Counted from the first letter of the stretch, positions 21,716-29,814 are shown. The stretch: 40,027 bases of DNA from Candidatus Shapirobacteria bacterium (GCA_030613565.1 JAUWLS010000007.1:1-40027), one strand, 5' to 3'. Notes: a model not told the origin generated them from the sequence alone. Numbers and translations are program-made.

Positions 21716-23038
21716 TTATCTGGTGGATTTTAGGTACTTTATATTGGCACCAAGGGATTTTAGCCTAAGGTCCAAGTTTTCATATCCGCGGCGGATATAA
21801 TTGACTCCTCTAATAGTACTTTTCCCAGGGGCTATGAGGGCAGCGACTAGGGCGGTGGCTCCAGCTCGAAGATCTTTAATGGTTATATCAATTGGCTTTA
21901 GTTTGGTGGGGCCAATGATTTTAGCAGCGTGGAAGAATTCTGGTTTATCGTTTTCCAGGTCGAAGTTATAAAAGGATTCAGGGTCTTGAGGTTCGGGGTT
22001 ATAAAGACTTATTTTTGCCCCCATTTCCTGAAGAAGAGGAATGTGTTGGAAACGATTGGGAAAAATTCTTTCTGTAAAGTGAGAAGTTCCTCTGGTTTGA
22101 GTAAGAAGAACGTTCCAAAGAGGCCCCCAGTCGGTCATGAATCCAGGATGGGGAGTAGTTTCGGTGTTGCAGGCTTTTAATGGTTGAGTCCATTTTATTA
22201 AAATTTCGTCTTCTCCGATATCAAGATGAGCACCAATTTCTTTTAATTTGTCAGTAAAGGCAGTAAGAGTGTCTGGTCGAACCCTTAAAACTGAAACCTC
22301 TCCTTTAGTGGCTAAGGCAGCACAGGCAAAAGTAATAGTTTCGTTTCGGTCTGGTAGACAAGTGTGTTGGGCAGAGTTGAGTTTTTTAACCCCAGTTATT
22401 TGAATAGTTCGAGGCTTGATTCTTTTAATATTACCCCCCATTTTATTGATGAGTTCGATAAGGTTGTCAATTTCGGGTTCTTGAGCGGCATTTTCTAAAA
22501 CAGTGGTTCCATCGGCTGAAACAGCGGCCATAATGAGAACCTCAGTGCCGGTGTGCGAGTTTTTTGGAAAAGTGTAGTTAGCACCAACTAGTTTTTTGGT
22601 TTTTAAAATAAAGTATTCATCTTTAACAAAAGACTCAACGCCCATTTTTTCAAGGCAATCTAAAATGCGACCAATGGGGCGGGTGCCAATTTTATCTCCT
22701 CCAGGAAAAGGAATCTTTAATTCTCCGAACTTTGATAAAAGAGGACCAATGAAAAGGATGGAAGCTCTTGATTTTTTACCAATACCAAAAGGGATGGTGG
22801 AATGAGATAGCCCTTGGGGATTAATTTCTAGGGTGTGATTACCGATATGTTTTACAGATCCGCCGAGCTTTTCAATAGTAGAAGTTGTTATTCTAACATC
22901 GGAAATGTCAGGCATATTTCTTAATTTTGTGACACCTGAGCCCAGGAGGGCAGCAATCATTAGTTTAAAACTGGCATTCTTTGCTCCTCTTATAGAAACT
23001 TCTCCTTTTAATGGTGTTCCTCCTTTTACGATATACAT
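21716..23038 (-). CDS. murA: MurA, UDP-GlcNAc enolpyruvyl transferase
   Basis: 440 aa, EPSP-synthase fold with two inverse alpha/beta domains. Seen: GAKNASFKLMIAALL at the N-terminus, PFPGGDKIGTRPIGRILDC in the catalytic loop, PDRNETITFACAALAT, TDWGPLWNVLL and a final RRGYENLDLRLKSLGA. It transfers enolpyruvate from PEP to UDP-GlcNAc. The loop cysteine that is Cys115 in E. coli is Asp115 here. Cys-to-Asp enzymes are known from mycobacteria and chlamydiae and are insensitive to fosfomycin. It starts 3 nt after the murC/mpl stop. No murB is seen in the window. Confidence 0.93.
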   Translation of the reverse strand: MYIVKGGTPLKGEVSIRGAKNASFKLMIAALLGSGVTKLRNMPDISDVRITTSTIEKLGGSVKHIGNHTLEINPQGLSHSTIPFGIGKKSRASILFIGPLLSKFGELKIPFPGGDKIGTRPIGRILDCLEKMGVESFVKDEYFILKTKKLVGANYTFPKNSHTGTEVLIMAAVSADGTTVLENAAQEPEIDNLIELINKMGGNIKRIKPRTIQITGVKKLNSAQHTCLPDRNETITFACAALATKGEVSVLRVRPDTLTAFTDKLKEIGAHLDIGEDEILIKWTQPLKACNTETTPHPGFMTDWGPLWNVLLTQTRGTSHFTERIFPNRFQHIPLLQEMGAKISLYNPEPQDPESFYNFDLENDKPEFFHAAKIIGPTKLKPIDITIKDLRAGATALVAALIAPGKSTIRGVNYIRRGYENLDLRLKSLGANIKYLKSTR

Positions 23039-23041
23039 GGG

Positions 23042-24382
23042 TTATTTAAAATGAGTAATGATTTTTTTAAGGGTATCCAGACCGTCCTTTCCACCAGAAC
23101 TAAAGTGAATTAGAAGGTCGCCTGACTTTAGAGTTTCTTTATAGTGATCAAAAACCTGAGAGTAAATAGGGATATAGGTAAGTTTTTTTCCTAATTGGTC
23201 TTGGTAGTTTTTAAAAGTAGAGCGCTTTTCTTTGGGGATGTTTTTTCCAAAGTTGATTTTTCCAAGGACTATTTGGTCGGCATCCTTGAAAGCTATATTT
23301 AAGTCTTTGAGATTGTTTTTAAACTGAAGATGAGAGGCACGAGGTTCGAAAAAGACTTTGATTTTCTTTTGGGGATACTCTTTTTTAATAGTTTTCAGGG
23401 CAGAACGAAGTCGAGGAGCAGATTGAGCAAAGTCATCGTAGAAGATAATATTTTTATGTTGGCTAAGGAATTCTAGACGACGTTTGAGACCTTGAAATCT
23501 TTGGATGGTTTTTTTGATTTTAGTTTCTTTAAACCCAAGAAATTGGCACAAAGTAAAAGCAGCGTCGATATTTTCTTGATTGTATTGACCTAAAAGTTTT
23601 GTTTTGTAGGAAGGTTTTTTTTGGTTGTAGAAAATTACAGGAGCTGGGCATAGTTTTTTAAGAACTTGAGCATTTGGATCTTTTTTATTAATAATCAAGC
23701 AACCATCTTGGGGAATTTTTTGAACAAGATCTTTGTAGGCTTTTAAGTTTTTCTCAGATGTGGAATAAGAGTCTTTGTGTTCCCAGTGGGTGGAGGTAAT
23801 AAGGACGTATTTTGCGGGGTAATGAAGAAATTTGGCTTTGGTGTCTAAGCCGTGGATGGATTCGTCCCCTTCAAGTATTCCCCAGTTGGAGTTATTGATG
23901 TTTAGGCTTTTTTTGAAATCAGGAGCAAGAGTGCCAAACATATAAGAGGGATCGAGACCTTGGTCTTTGAGGATTAAAGTAACTAAGGCGGTGATGGTTG
24001 TTTTTCCGTAGGCTCCGGCTATGGTTATATTATTTTCTTTTTTGAAAAGATGGGCCATAAATTGAGTGACAGTGATGGTGTTTAGGCTAAGATCCTTTGC
24101 TTTTTGATATTCTTCTTTTAAGTTTTTAAAGATATTAACAGCTGTTCCGGCAATAAGAAGATCAATGTCTTTGTTTATGGTGGATTTGTTGACTGGTATC
24201 TTTGCTTTTTCAAAGAGGGTGGTGGCGGGAGGGTAAATTTTTTCTTGATCAGATCCAGTGACCCGGTAACCCGTTTCTTTGAGCTGACAAGCAAGAGGAG
24301 CGCTTAAGTGACCAGCATAACCCAAGATATGGATTCGGGCGTTTTTTTGGGAAAGTATCTTTTTTAAATCTTTACTTTTCAT
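23042..24382 (-). CDS. murC: MurC/Mpl-family UDP-N-acetylmuramate amide ligase
   Basis: 446 aa from ATG 24382; this start leaves an 11-nt overlap with the upstream gene, whereas the longer frame (24499) would overlap it by 128 nt. RIHILGYAGHLSAPLA is the N-terminal nucleotide loop, IAGAYGKTTITAL (121-133) the ATP loop, and VFFEPRASHL a C-terminal strand nearer Mpl (FEPR) than MurC. It ligates L-Ala (MurC) or a recycled tripeptide (Mpl) to UDP-MurNAc. The usual DDFAHHP reads YDDFAQSAPRLRSAL, so the His-x-Pro part is lost. As the only such gene in the cluster, I prefer MurC; specificity is uncertain. Confidence 0.8.
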   Translation of the reverse strand: MKSKDLKKILSQKNARIHILGYAGHLSAPLACQLKETGYRVTGSDQEKIYPPATTLFEKAKIPVNKSTINKDIDLLIAGTAVNIFKNLKEEYQKAKDLSLNTITVTQFMAHLFKKENNITIAGAYGKTTITALVTLILKDQGLDPSYMFGTLAPDFKKSLNINNSNWGILEGDESIHGLDTKAKFLHYPAKYVLITSTHWEHKDSYSTSEKNLKAYKDLVQKIPQDGCLIINKKDPNAQVLKKLCPAPVIFYNQKKPSYKTKLLGQYNQENIDAAFTLCQFLGFKETKIKKTIQRFQGLKRRLEFLSQHKNIIFYDDFAQSAPRLRSALKTIKKEYPQKKIKVFFEPRASHLQFKNNLKDLNIAFKDADQIVLGKINFGKNIPKEKRSTFKNYQDQLGKKLTYIPIYSQVFDHYKETLKSGDLLIHFSSGGKDGLDTLKKIITHFK

Positions 24383-24986
24383 AAGATGTCCAAGTCCCCT
24401 CTTTATAATATTGAAATCCAGGCATGTTTCTTTTATAGTATCCTTTTTCTTTTGTGAAGGTTCCAAGATAGCAATGATCTTGGCCTGATTCGTGAGCATC
24501 TAGGCAGGTTTGGAGAACCATTCTAATAGGAAGGTTTTTAAGATCAGGATTTTGAGGATTGTAGAAAACGTAAGCGATTTGACTAAAGGAGGGTGATTTT
24601 AAGATGGCAGCATAGGCGGTGGTTTGATTAGCTGTTTCCCAGAGGTAGAAAAAGTTAAAGAGGTGGTTTTGAAAAATGTTTTTGATGGAAGAGGTTTTTA
24701 AATCCCAATTCATGTTTTTAGACCAGTCTTTTAGTTTTTTCTGAAGAGAAAAGTCGTAAATAAAATCTTTTTTCGGGACAAGTTTATATTGGTGATGGTC
24801 GGTTAGTCTCAGGATTCTTTTGTTTTCAGAGGAAAGGGTAAGGTCTTTTAAAAGAGAGCGGGAGCTGGGGTGAAGAGGGTCTTTGTAGAAAGTATTAGGG
24901 TTTTGCCTTTGTGGTAGGAATCCGTTTTCATAAAGTTCTTTTAGGTTTGACTGATCTTCATTTAGTTTTTTATAAGTGATAGACAT
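24372..24986 (-). CDS. arginyltransferase (ATE)/FemAB-like GNAT protein between murE and murC
   Basis: 204 aa. The C-terminal half resembles the GNAT-fold domain of arginyl/leucyl-tRNA-protein transferases: YLGTF (173-177) then YYKRNMPGFQYYKEGTW (183-199) match the ATE/Bpt pattern YLGY...YK...P.E....G.W. The first ~75 residues lack the N-terminal cysteine cluster of ATE. FemX-type enzymes with related folds use aminoacyl-tRNA to add amino acids to peptidoglycan precursors. Wedged between murE (1-nt gap) and murC (11-nt overlap), it may attach an amino acid to the stem peptide or lipid II. Donor and acceptor are inference; the resemblance is by eye. Confidence 0.6.
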   Translation of the reverse strand: MSITYKKLNEDQSNLKELYENGFLPQRQNPNTFYKDPLHPSSRSLLKDLTLSSENKRILRLTDHHQYKLVPKKDFIYDFSLQKKLKDWSKNMNWDLKTSSIKNIFQNHLFNFFYLWETANQTTAYAAILKSPSFSQIAYVFYNPQNPDLKNLPIRMVLQTCLDAHESGQDHCYLGTFTKEKGYYKRNMPGFQYYKEGTWTSYEK

Positions 24987-24987
24987 T

Positions 24988-26313
24988 TTAGGAGTTTATT
25001 TTTTTTAATTGAAAAGCAGATCTTAGTGCTTCTGCTTCGGACCAAGGATATTCAGTTGTTCCGTAAGTGATAGATCTTTCATGTCCTTTTCCAGCAAGTA
25101 AAAGAGTGTCCCCTGCTTTGGCTAGTTTGGTGACGGCAAAGTTGATGGCCTCTTGGCGATTTTCGATTATGAAATAAATTGGGTTTTTCTTGGCATTTTT
25201 AACAAGCTTAGCCAAATTTTTATTGCGGGTACTTATATATTTTGCTTTAGTTCCCTTGTACCCATTAGCAACAGCTTTGTTTATTTTTTTCATGTTCTCT
25301 TTTCGAGGATCGTCGGCAGTAATGACAGAAATGTCAGACAAGGTGGCAACAACCTTACCCATGATTGGTCTTTTTTCTTTATCTCTTTCTCCGGTGGCAC
25401 CATAGAGAGTGATTAGGTTTTTATTGGTAGTTTTTCTTAGATCATTCAAAGTTACTCCAATAGCATTCGGGGTGTGGGCAAAGTCAATAATTATTTTTAC
25501 ATGATATTTGTTTTTGTATTCCTCACGACGTCCGGGGATAGGAGGAAGGTTTTTTAAAACCTTTTTAATGTTTTTTTCCTTTACACCCAAAGAATGGGCA
25601 GTGATTATAGAAGCAAGAAGATTGTAGATTTGGTAGCGGAAGGGAGTATTGGTTTCTATAACTTTAAAGTTGGGGATTGAAAATTTTATTCCATCTTTGA
25701 TTTGTTTAATGTTTTTGGCTTGATAGTCTGATTTTTTATCAATGCTAAAAGTAATTACTTTTCCTTTGGCAGCTTTTTTTAGTTTTTTTACATAAAGGTC
25801 GTCTTCGTTTAGAACAGAGATTTGAGAATTTTTAAAGAGAATGGATTTTGCTAAAAGGTACTCATCCATGTTTTTATGATAATCAAGATGTTCATGGGTT
25901 AAGTTTAAAAAGACTCCGACCTTGAATTTAAAAAAGGCAAAGCGATGTTGATGAAGACCAATGGAGGTGGTTTCGATGACGGCGTGAGTTAGTCCAGAGC
26001 GAACCATTTTTTTAAGCATTTTTAAGTTCTCTCTTGGATCAGGTGAGGTGGTGTGAAGAGCAGAAGGGACCTCTTCGTCTCCAAGTTTGGTGGATATAGT
26101 ACTTAAGAGTCCTGTTTTTATGTTTTGGGAGCGTAAGAGGTGGTAGATATAAGTTGCGGTGGTTGTTTTTCCATCAGTTCCGGTAACACCAATAAGAGTT
26201 AGTTTATGTTGAGGAAAGCCGTAATAGATGGAGAAAAAGAGGGCCTTGGGAAAGTGCCAAAGTGTGTTTTTAAGTTGTTGAGGAACTAGTTTTTTGATTA
26301 GTTTATTAATCAT
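24988..26313 (-). CDS. murE: MurE-like UDP-MurNAc-dipeptide ligase lacking the N-terminal domain
   Basis: 441 aa. The ATP loop GVTGTDGKTTT begins at residue 42, whereas it is near residue 110 in full-length MurE, so the uridine-binding domain 1 is absent. Central motifs: HTTSPDP, VIETTSIGLHQHR, FLNLTHEHLDYH. C-terminal domain: PGRREE, IDFAHTPNAI, GATGERDKEKRPIMG and ITADDPRKEN. The specificity loop reads DDPR (334-337) instead of the DNPR of diaminopimelate enzymes. It should add the third residue of the stem peptide; which residue is open. It is 26 nt after ftsI and 1 nt before the ATE-like gene. Confidence 0.85.
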   Translation of the reverse strand: MINKLIKKLVPQQLKNTLWHFPKALFFSIYYGFPQHKLTLIGVTGTDGKTTTATYIYHLLRSQNIKTGLLSTISTKLGDEEVPSALHTTSPDPRENLKMLKKMVRSGLTHAVIETTSIGLHQHRFAFFKFKVGVFLNLTHEHLDYHKNMDEYLLAKSILFKNSQISVLNEDDLYVKKLKKAAKGKVITFSIDKKSDYQAKNIKQIKDGIKFSIPNFKVIETNTPFRYQIYNLLASIITAHSLGVKEKNIKKVLKNLPPIPGRREEYKNKYHVKIIIDFAHTPNAIGVTLNDLRKTTNKNLITLYGATGERDKEKRPIMGKVVATLSDISVITADDPRKENMKKINKAVANGYKGTKAKYISTRNKNLAKLVKNAKKNPIYFIIENRQEAINFAVTKLAKAGDTLLLAGKGHERSITYGTTEYPWSEAEALRSAFQLKKINS

Positions 26314-26339
26314 TTTTTTGAGGTCTTTGTATTATACAT

Positions 26340-28031
26340 CTATTGGTCTTTTTTAATGTCAAAAAGGTAGATAAGTTTTTTGGATAGTTCGAACCAAATT
26401 GGGGCTGCAGTACTGGACCCCCAGGAAGAGGTTTGAGGATTTTTAAGAGTGACAAGCATGGTAAATTTGGGGTTTTCTTTTGGTAGAAAGCCAATATAGG
26501 AGGCGGTAAATTGGGTTTCGTCGTAGTTTCCACCCAAAGCTACTTGGGCAGTTCCCGATTTTGCACAGACTGAGTAGCCCTGAGGTTTGAGCCTGGAAAC
26601 CGGACTTTCATTAACTGCGGTTTGGAGCATGTCTTTTATGTCTTTTATAGATTCGCTTTGGAAAACAAGAATAGGTTTTTTAGTTTTTAGGGGAATATCT
26701 TTTCCAGATTGGGTGTAGTAAGAAACAACTTGGGGAGTGTTTAAATATCCGTCATTGGCCAATACGTTAAAGGCGTTTAAGATTTGGACTTGAGTAAGGG
26801 CGATTCCCTGACCAAAAGAAGCGGCAGCAAGATCTATGGGATACCAGTCTTTTTCTTTTCTTTGTGGTTGAAAAGTTTCACCTTGAAGATCGATGCCGGT
26901 TTCAGATGAGAGAGATAGTTTTTGGGAATATTCAAGAAATTTTTTCAAGCCTAGCTGTTCGATAACATAAGTCATACCAATGTTGTCGGAGTTTGTAATG
27001 ATTTCAGTCATGGTGGAATCAGGGTGAAATTTAAAATCCCAGTTATTAATGGTGTGGGGAGGAAGTACTTTTTCTCGGTCACAAATTGGACACTTGTCAT
27101 CTTTTTTAATGGCAGAGCTGTCGAGAGCCATGGTCATTATTAAGGGTTTGAAGATGGATCCTGGTTCGAAAAGATGGGAAATGGCGGGGTTTATAAGAGT
27201 GCTGGGGGTGGCTTCATAATATTTGTCAGGGTCAAAGGCAGGAAAGTTGGTCATAGCAAGGATCTTTCCAGTAGAGCTTTCCATGATGATTATCGATCCA
27301 GCTTCGGCTTGATAGGTTTTTATGCCCTTTTTTAGTTCTTCTTCGGCTAAAAATTGGGCGGTGCGATCGATACTAAGATGAAGATCTCTTCCATTTTTGA
27401 CTTGTCTTCCCCAAAGTTTTTTTAGAAAAACAATTCGACCAAGAGCGTCTCTTGTTCTCTGTATGATTCCAAAGGTGCCGCTTAATTCTTTGTCGTAGTA
27501 TCCTTCTAGACCGGAATAGCCTTGAGGTTCGTTTAAGTTGTTTTTGCCAACAAAGCCTAAAAGATGTGCAGAGAGACTGGCTTCAGGATAGATTCTTTTT
27601 TGGGTGGTAGAAAATTCAAGACCGGGGATTGTTTGTAGTTTTCCTTTTTCTTCATTAGTAGTAAGAGTTTGAAATTCAAACCAGGTCTTTTGAGGTTTAG
27701 ATTGGATTTGATCAAAGATTGATTCGTTTTGTTCTGTGAAGTTGGGAATAATTTTTTCAATTTCTTCTTTTAATTCTGCGGCACTTAAAGTGCTGTTGGG
27801 GCGATAGAAAGCCGGACTATAGTAAGTTTGATTGATAGCTAAAGGAAACGAATCAGAACTATAGATAGTACCCCTGGTAGCATGAGTTTCTTTTACAGAG
27901 CGACTTTGTTGGTAGGCTTTTTGGGATAAAGTGTCTGACTGGATTATTTGCCAATAGAAAAAACGGACAAGAACAGAGAGAGTGAAAACAGAGAGGGCCC
28001 AGAAAGTTAAACTTAGTCTTTTTTCAAACAT
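26340..28031 (-). CDS. ftsI: FtsI, class B penicillin-binding protein
   Basis: 563 aa. Residues ~9-30 are a membrane anchor; ~35-210 the pedestal domain with RGTIY and GLEGYYDKELSG; ~240-563 the transpeptidase. The active-site Ser292-x-x-Lys295 lies in EPGSIFKP, SDN is at 348-350, and KSGTAQ at 491-496. All catalytic motifs are intact. It cross-links septal peptidoglycan with FtsW. A CPIC pair at 314-317 is unusual for the domain and may bind metal with other residues. It lies 2 nt after ftsL. Confidence 0.95.
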   Translation of the reverse strand: MFEKRLSLTFWALSVFTLSVLVRFFYWQIIQSDTLSQKAYQQSRSVKETHATRGTIYSSDSFPLAINQTYYSPAFYRPNSTLSAAELKEEIEKIIPNFTEQNESIFDQIQSKPQKTWFEFQTLTTNEEKGKLQTIPGLEFSTTQKRIYPEASLSAHLLGFVGKNNLNEPQGYSGLEGYYDKELSGTFGIIQRTRDALGRIVFLKKLWGRQVKNGRDLHLSIDRTAQFLAEEELKKGIKTYQAEAGSIIIMESSTGKILAMTNFPAFDPDKYYEATPSTLINPAISHLFEPGSIFKPLIMTMALDSSAIKKDDKCPICDREKVLPPHTINNWDFKFHPDSTMTEIITNSDNIGMTYVIEQLGLKKFLEYSQKLSLSSETGIDLQGETFQPQRKEKDWYPIDLAAASFGQGIALTQVQILNAFNVLANDGYLNTPQVVSYYTQSGKDIPLKTKKPILVFQSESIKDIKDMLQTAVNESPVSRLKPQGYSVCAKSGTAQVALGGNYDETQFTASYIGFLPKENPKFTMLVTLKNPQTSSWGSSTAAPIWFELSKKLIYLFDIKKDQ

Positions 28032-28033
28032 GA

Positions 28034-28330
28034 CTAATTTGATAGTAGAGCAAAAGAGGGGTTGGTGGATAGGCCTAAATCTTGACTCATCTTTTGAAGT
28101 TTCTTTTCTTGAATTTGAGGATAGATATTAGTGAGAGCGGTTTTGGAGCTAAGTTTCAAAGTAAGATTTTCGTGATCAAGTTTTAATTTCTGTTGTTCAA
28201 CAGTTAGATCGGTTAGTTGATAAGCAAGACTACTGGTTGTAGCTTGGGTAAGAAAACAGATACTGACATGAATAAACATAAGGTAGAAAAATGTGGAGAG
28301 TAGTTTTTTTCTAAATATTTTTGGTTTCAT
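28034..28330 (-). CDS. ftsL: FtsL-like division protein
   Basis: 98 aa. A basic N-terminus (MKPKIFRKK) precedes one membrane span at ~10-30, then a coiled-coil-like stretch (LTDLTVEQQKLKLDHENLTL, ~40-60) and the typical end MSQDLGLSTNPSF. Size, topology and position between rsmH and ftsI fit FtsL, which stabilises the FtsQ-B-L complex. Sequence conservation in this family is poor, so the call depends on context. It overlaps rsmH by 4 nt (ATGA). Confidence 0.78.
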   Translation of the reverse strand: MKPKIFRKKLLSTFFYLMFIHVSICFLTQATTSSLAYQLTDLTVEQQKLKLDHENLTLKLSSKTALTNIYPQIQEKKLQKMSQDLGLSTNPSFALLSN

Positions 28331-29232
28331 ATTTTTTCAAAAATTCTTAATAAAGCGCTTCGGGAGAGAGGGTTTTTTTGTATTTCCTCTCTGGTTGGTT
28401 TTGTAGGATAAGGTTTTATGGTTTTTAATAAATTTTTAGAAACAGCTGATTGTCCTTCTAGTTTGATTAGTCGATCTTCTCCGGAATGAAAAGTAATAAA
28501 ACAAAGTCTTTTTCCGGGTTTTAAAAGATCAATAGACTGCCAAAAAGCAGACTTTAGATTTTTGATTTCTTGATTAACATAGATTTTTAAAGCTAAAAAA
28601 GTTTTGGTTGCAGGATGGGTTCTTCCGGTTCGAGGAAGTTTTTCTTGGATGATTTGAGCCAATTGAGAAGCTGATTGAAAAGGACGATTTTTAATGATGA
28701 TAGTAGCAATTCTTTTTGAATTTGTTTCTTGAGCAAGAGAACTTAAGATGTGATCTATTTCCTCAAGAGAATAGGTGTTTACAATGTCTTTTGCACTGGG
28801 CAATTCAGAGTGGGGATCAAGTCTCATATCTAAAGACTCTTGATCAGCAAAGGAAAAACCTTTTCCCTGTCCAGTAATCTGACTAGTGTTTAGACCAAGG
28901 TCAAAAAGAATTCCATCAGGAGAAGGAATCTTATTGTCTTTGACAATCTTTTCAAGGTCTTTAAAGTTTGCTTGGATGAAAGTGAAAGCGTCTTGCGACC
29001 TCCTGTGGTGTTTGACCACCGAAGGGGGGCAGGCCTCAAGACGCTTTTTTGAAGTTTTTATACTATCTTTGTCCTGGTCAATTGCGTAGATTATTCCACC
29101 AAGGTTTAAAATTTCTATAGTGTGTCCAGCGTGACCAAGGGTGGCATCAATATAGACGCCGCCTTTTTTAACTTTTAGGCCAGTAAGCGTTTCTTGTAAA
29201 AGTACTGGATAGTGAAAGTTTTTAGTTTTCAT
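28327..29232 (-). CDS. rsmH: RsmH, 16S rRNA C1402 N4-methyltransferase
   Basis: 301 aa. Motifs: HYPVLLQETL, YIDATLGHAGHT (SAM loop), AIDQDKDSIK, DGILFDLGLNTSQI, GFSFADQESLDMRLD, ALKIYVNQE and FITFHSGEDRLIK. It methylates C1402 in the ribosomal P site. Residues ~63-83, between the SAM-binding strand and QANF, are encoded by a GC-rich perfect palindrome (28985-29047) that reads through in frame as a Cys/His/Arg-rich insert. The loop is surface-facing in known structures, so activity may persist. It overlaps mraZ by 11 nt and ftsL by 4 nt. Confidence 0.95.
   Translation of the reverse strand: MKTKNFHYPVLLQETLTGLKVKKGGVYIDATLGHAGHTIEILNLGGIIYAIDQDKDSIKTSKKRLEACPPSVVKHHRRSQDAFTFIQANFKDLEKIVKDNKIPSPDGILFDLGLNTSQITGQGKGFSFADQESLDMRLDPHSELPSAKDIVNTYSLEEIDHILSSLAQETNSKRIATIIIKNRPFQSASQLAQIIQEKLPRTGRTHPATKTFLALKIYVNQEIKNLKSAFWQSIDLLKPGKRLCFITFHSGEDRLIKLEGQSAVSKNLLKTIKPYPTKPTREEIQKNPLSRSALLRIFEKI
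28985..29047. repeat. 63-bp GC-rich palindromic element inside rsmH
   Basis: An 11-bp perfect inverted repeat AAAGCGTCTTG (28985-28995) / CAAGACGCTTT (29037-29047) encloses CCTCC/GGGGG and GTGGT/ACCAC pairings, so the whole element folds as one hairpin. Its length is divisible by three and it keeps the rsmH frame open. Its GC content is well above the flanks. Confidence 0.7.
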
Positions 29233-29695
29233 TTTCCTTTTTTTTAGTTTTTATTATCTTTTCGGATATGGAACTAATTTTTGTTTCTAATTTCTTTTGA
29301 TGGTCGTCCCAGGTTTTTTTGTCCCAGATTTCAACGTAGGTTCCGAGACCCAGGAAGACGACTTGGTTTTTAACTTGGGCATGTTTTCTAAGATAAGCAG
29401 GAAAGAGAAACCTACCTTGTGAATCAAGAGTGATTTCGGTAGCGTTTCCTAGAATGAACCTGGCTGTTTCTCTGGCTGCTCCGAAGACGAAGGGTTGGTC
29501 TTGAATGTCTTTGGTAAGGGAGTTAAAAGAATCTCTTTTAACGACAATTAAAGAGCCTTCGTAGCCTCGAGTAATAATCAGGTTTTTGCCCAATATTTTT
29601 TTAAGTTTGCTGGGAAAAAAGAGGCGACCTTTCGTGTCTAACTTGGCTTGGTATTGGCCAAGCAGTTGTATTTTTTTTGCTCCATTATTCACCAC
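29222..29695 (-). CDS. mraZ: MraZ, transcriptional regulator of the dcw cluster
   Basis: 157 aa with two SpoVT/AbrB-like repeats: LGQYQAKLDTKGRLFFPSKL near residue 12 and ATEITLDSQGRFLFPAYLRK near residue 85. The DTKGR and DSQGR turns are the family hallmark. A Lys-rich tail follows. MraZ binds repeats upstream of its own operon and controls dcw expression. It is the first gene of the cluster. Two GTG codons are adjacent (29695 and 29692). GGAGG at 29699-29703 lies 3 nt from the first and 6 nt from the second, so the second may be used. This is the clearest Shine-Dalgarno in the window. Confidence 0.95.
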   Translation of the reverse strand: MVNNGAKKIQLLGQYQAKLDTKGRLFFPSKLKKILGKNLIITRGYEGSLIVVKRDSFNSLTKDIQDQPFVFGAARETARFILGNATEITLDSQGRFLFPAYLRKHAQVKNQVVFLGLGTYVEIWDKKTWDDHQKKLETKISSISEKIIKTKKKENEN

Positions 29696-29698
29696 TTT

Positions 29699-29743
29699 CC
29701 TCCACTAATTAACAGTGTGACCCAGTTGGGTATATGTTGTCAA
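29699..29743 (-). promoter_or_regulatory. mraZ/dcw promoter with Shine-Dalgarno
   Basis: On the minus strand a perfect TTGACA (29738-29743), an 18-nt spacer and a weak CACACT (29714-29719) precede a short leader with GGAGG (29699-29703). AAAGTGG overlaps the start codon and TGGGT lies in the spacer; both resemble MraZ-box cores, but no clear tandem array is seen. Confidence 0.5.
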
Positions 29744-29814
29744 GAGGGAAAATAGGGTAAATCAGGACAAAAGAGTGTTGTGACAGAATTTTGAGGTGGT
29801 GGAGGGAAACTCTT

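Noticed and set aside
24383-24499. Longer N-terminus of MurC/Mpl from 24499
   Set aside because: It would overlap the ATE-like gene by 128 nt, and the family's N-terminal nucleotide loop starts shortly after ATG 24382.
28985-29060. Rho-independent terminator on the + strand
   Set aside because: The palindrome is followed by a T run on the + strand, but there is no + strand gene upstream; it lies inside rsmH and reads in frame.
16264-29232. TGA recoded as glycine (SR1/Gracilibacteria code)
   Set aside because: rsmH and ftsW end in TGA exactly at ATGA junctions with the next genes, and the other proteins read well under standard stops.
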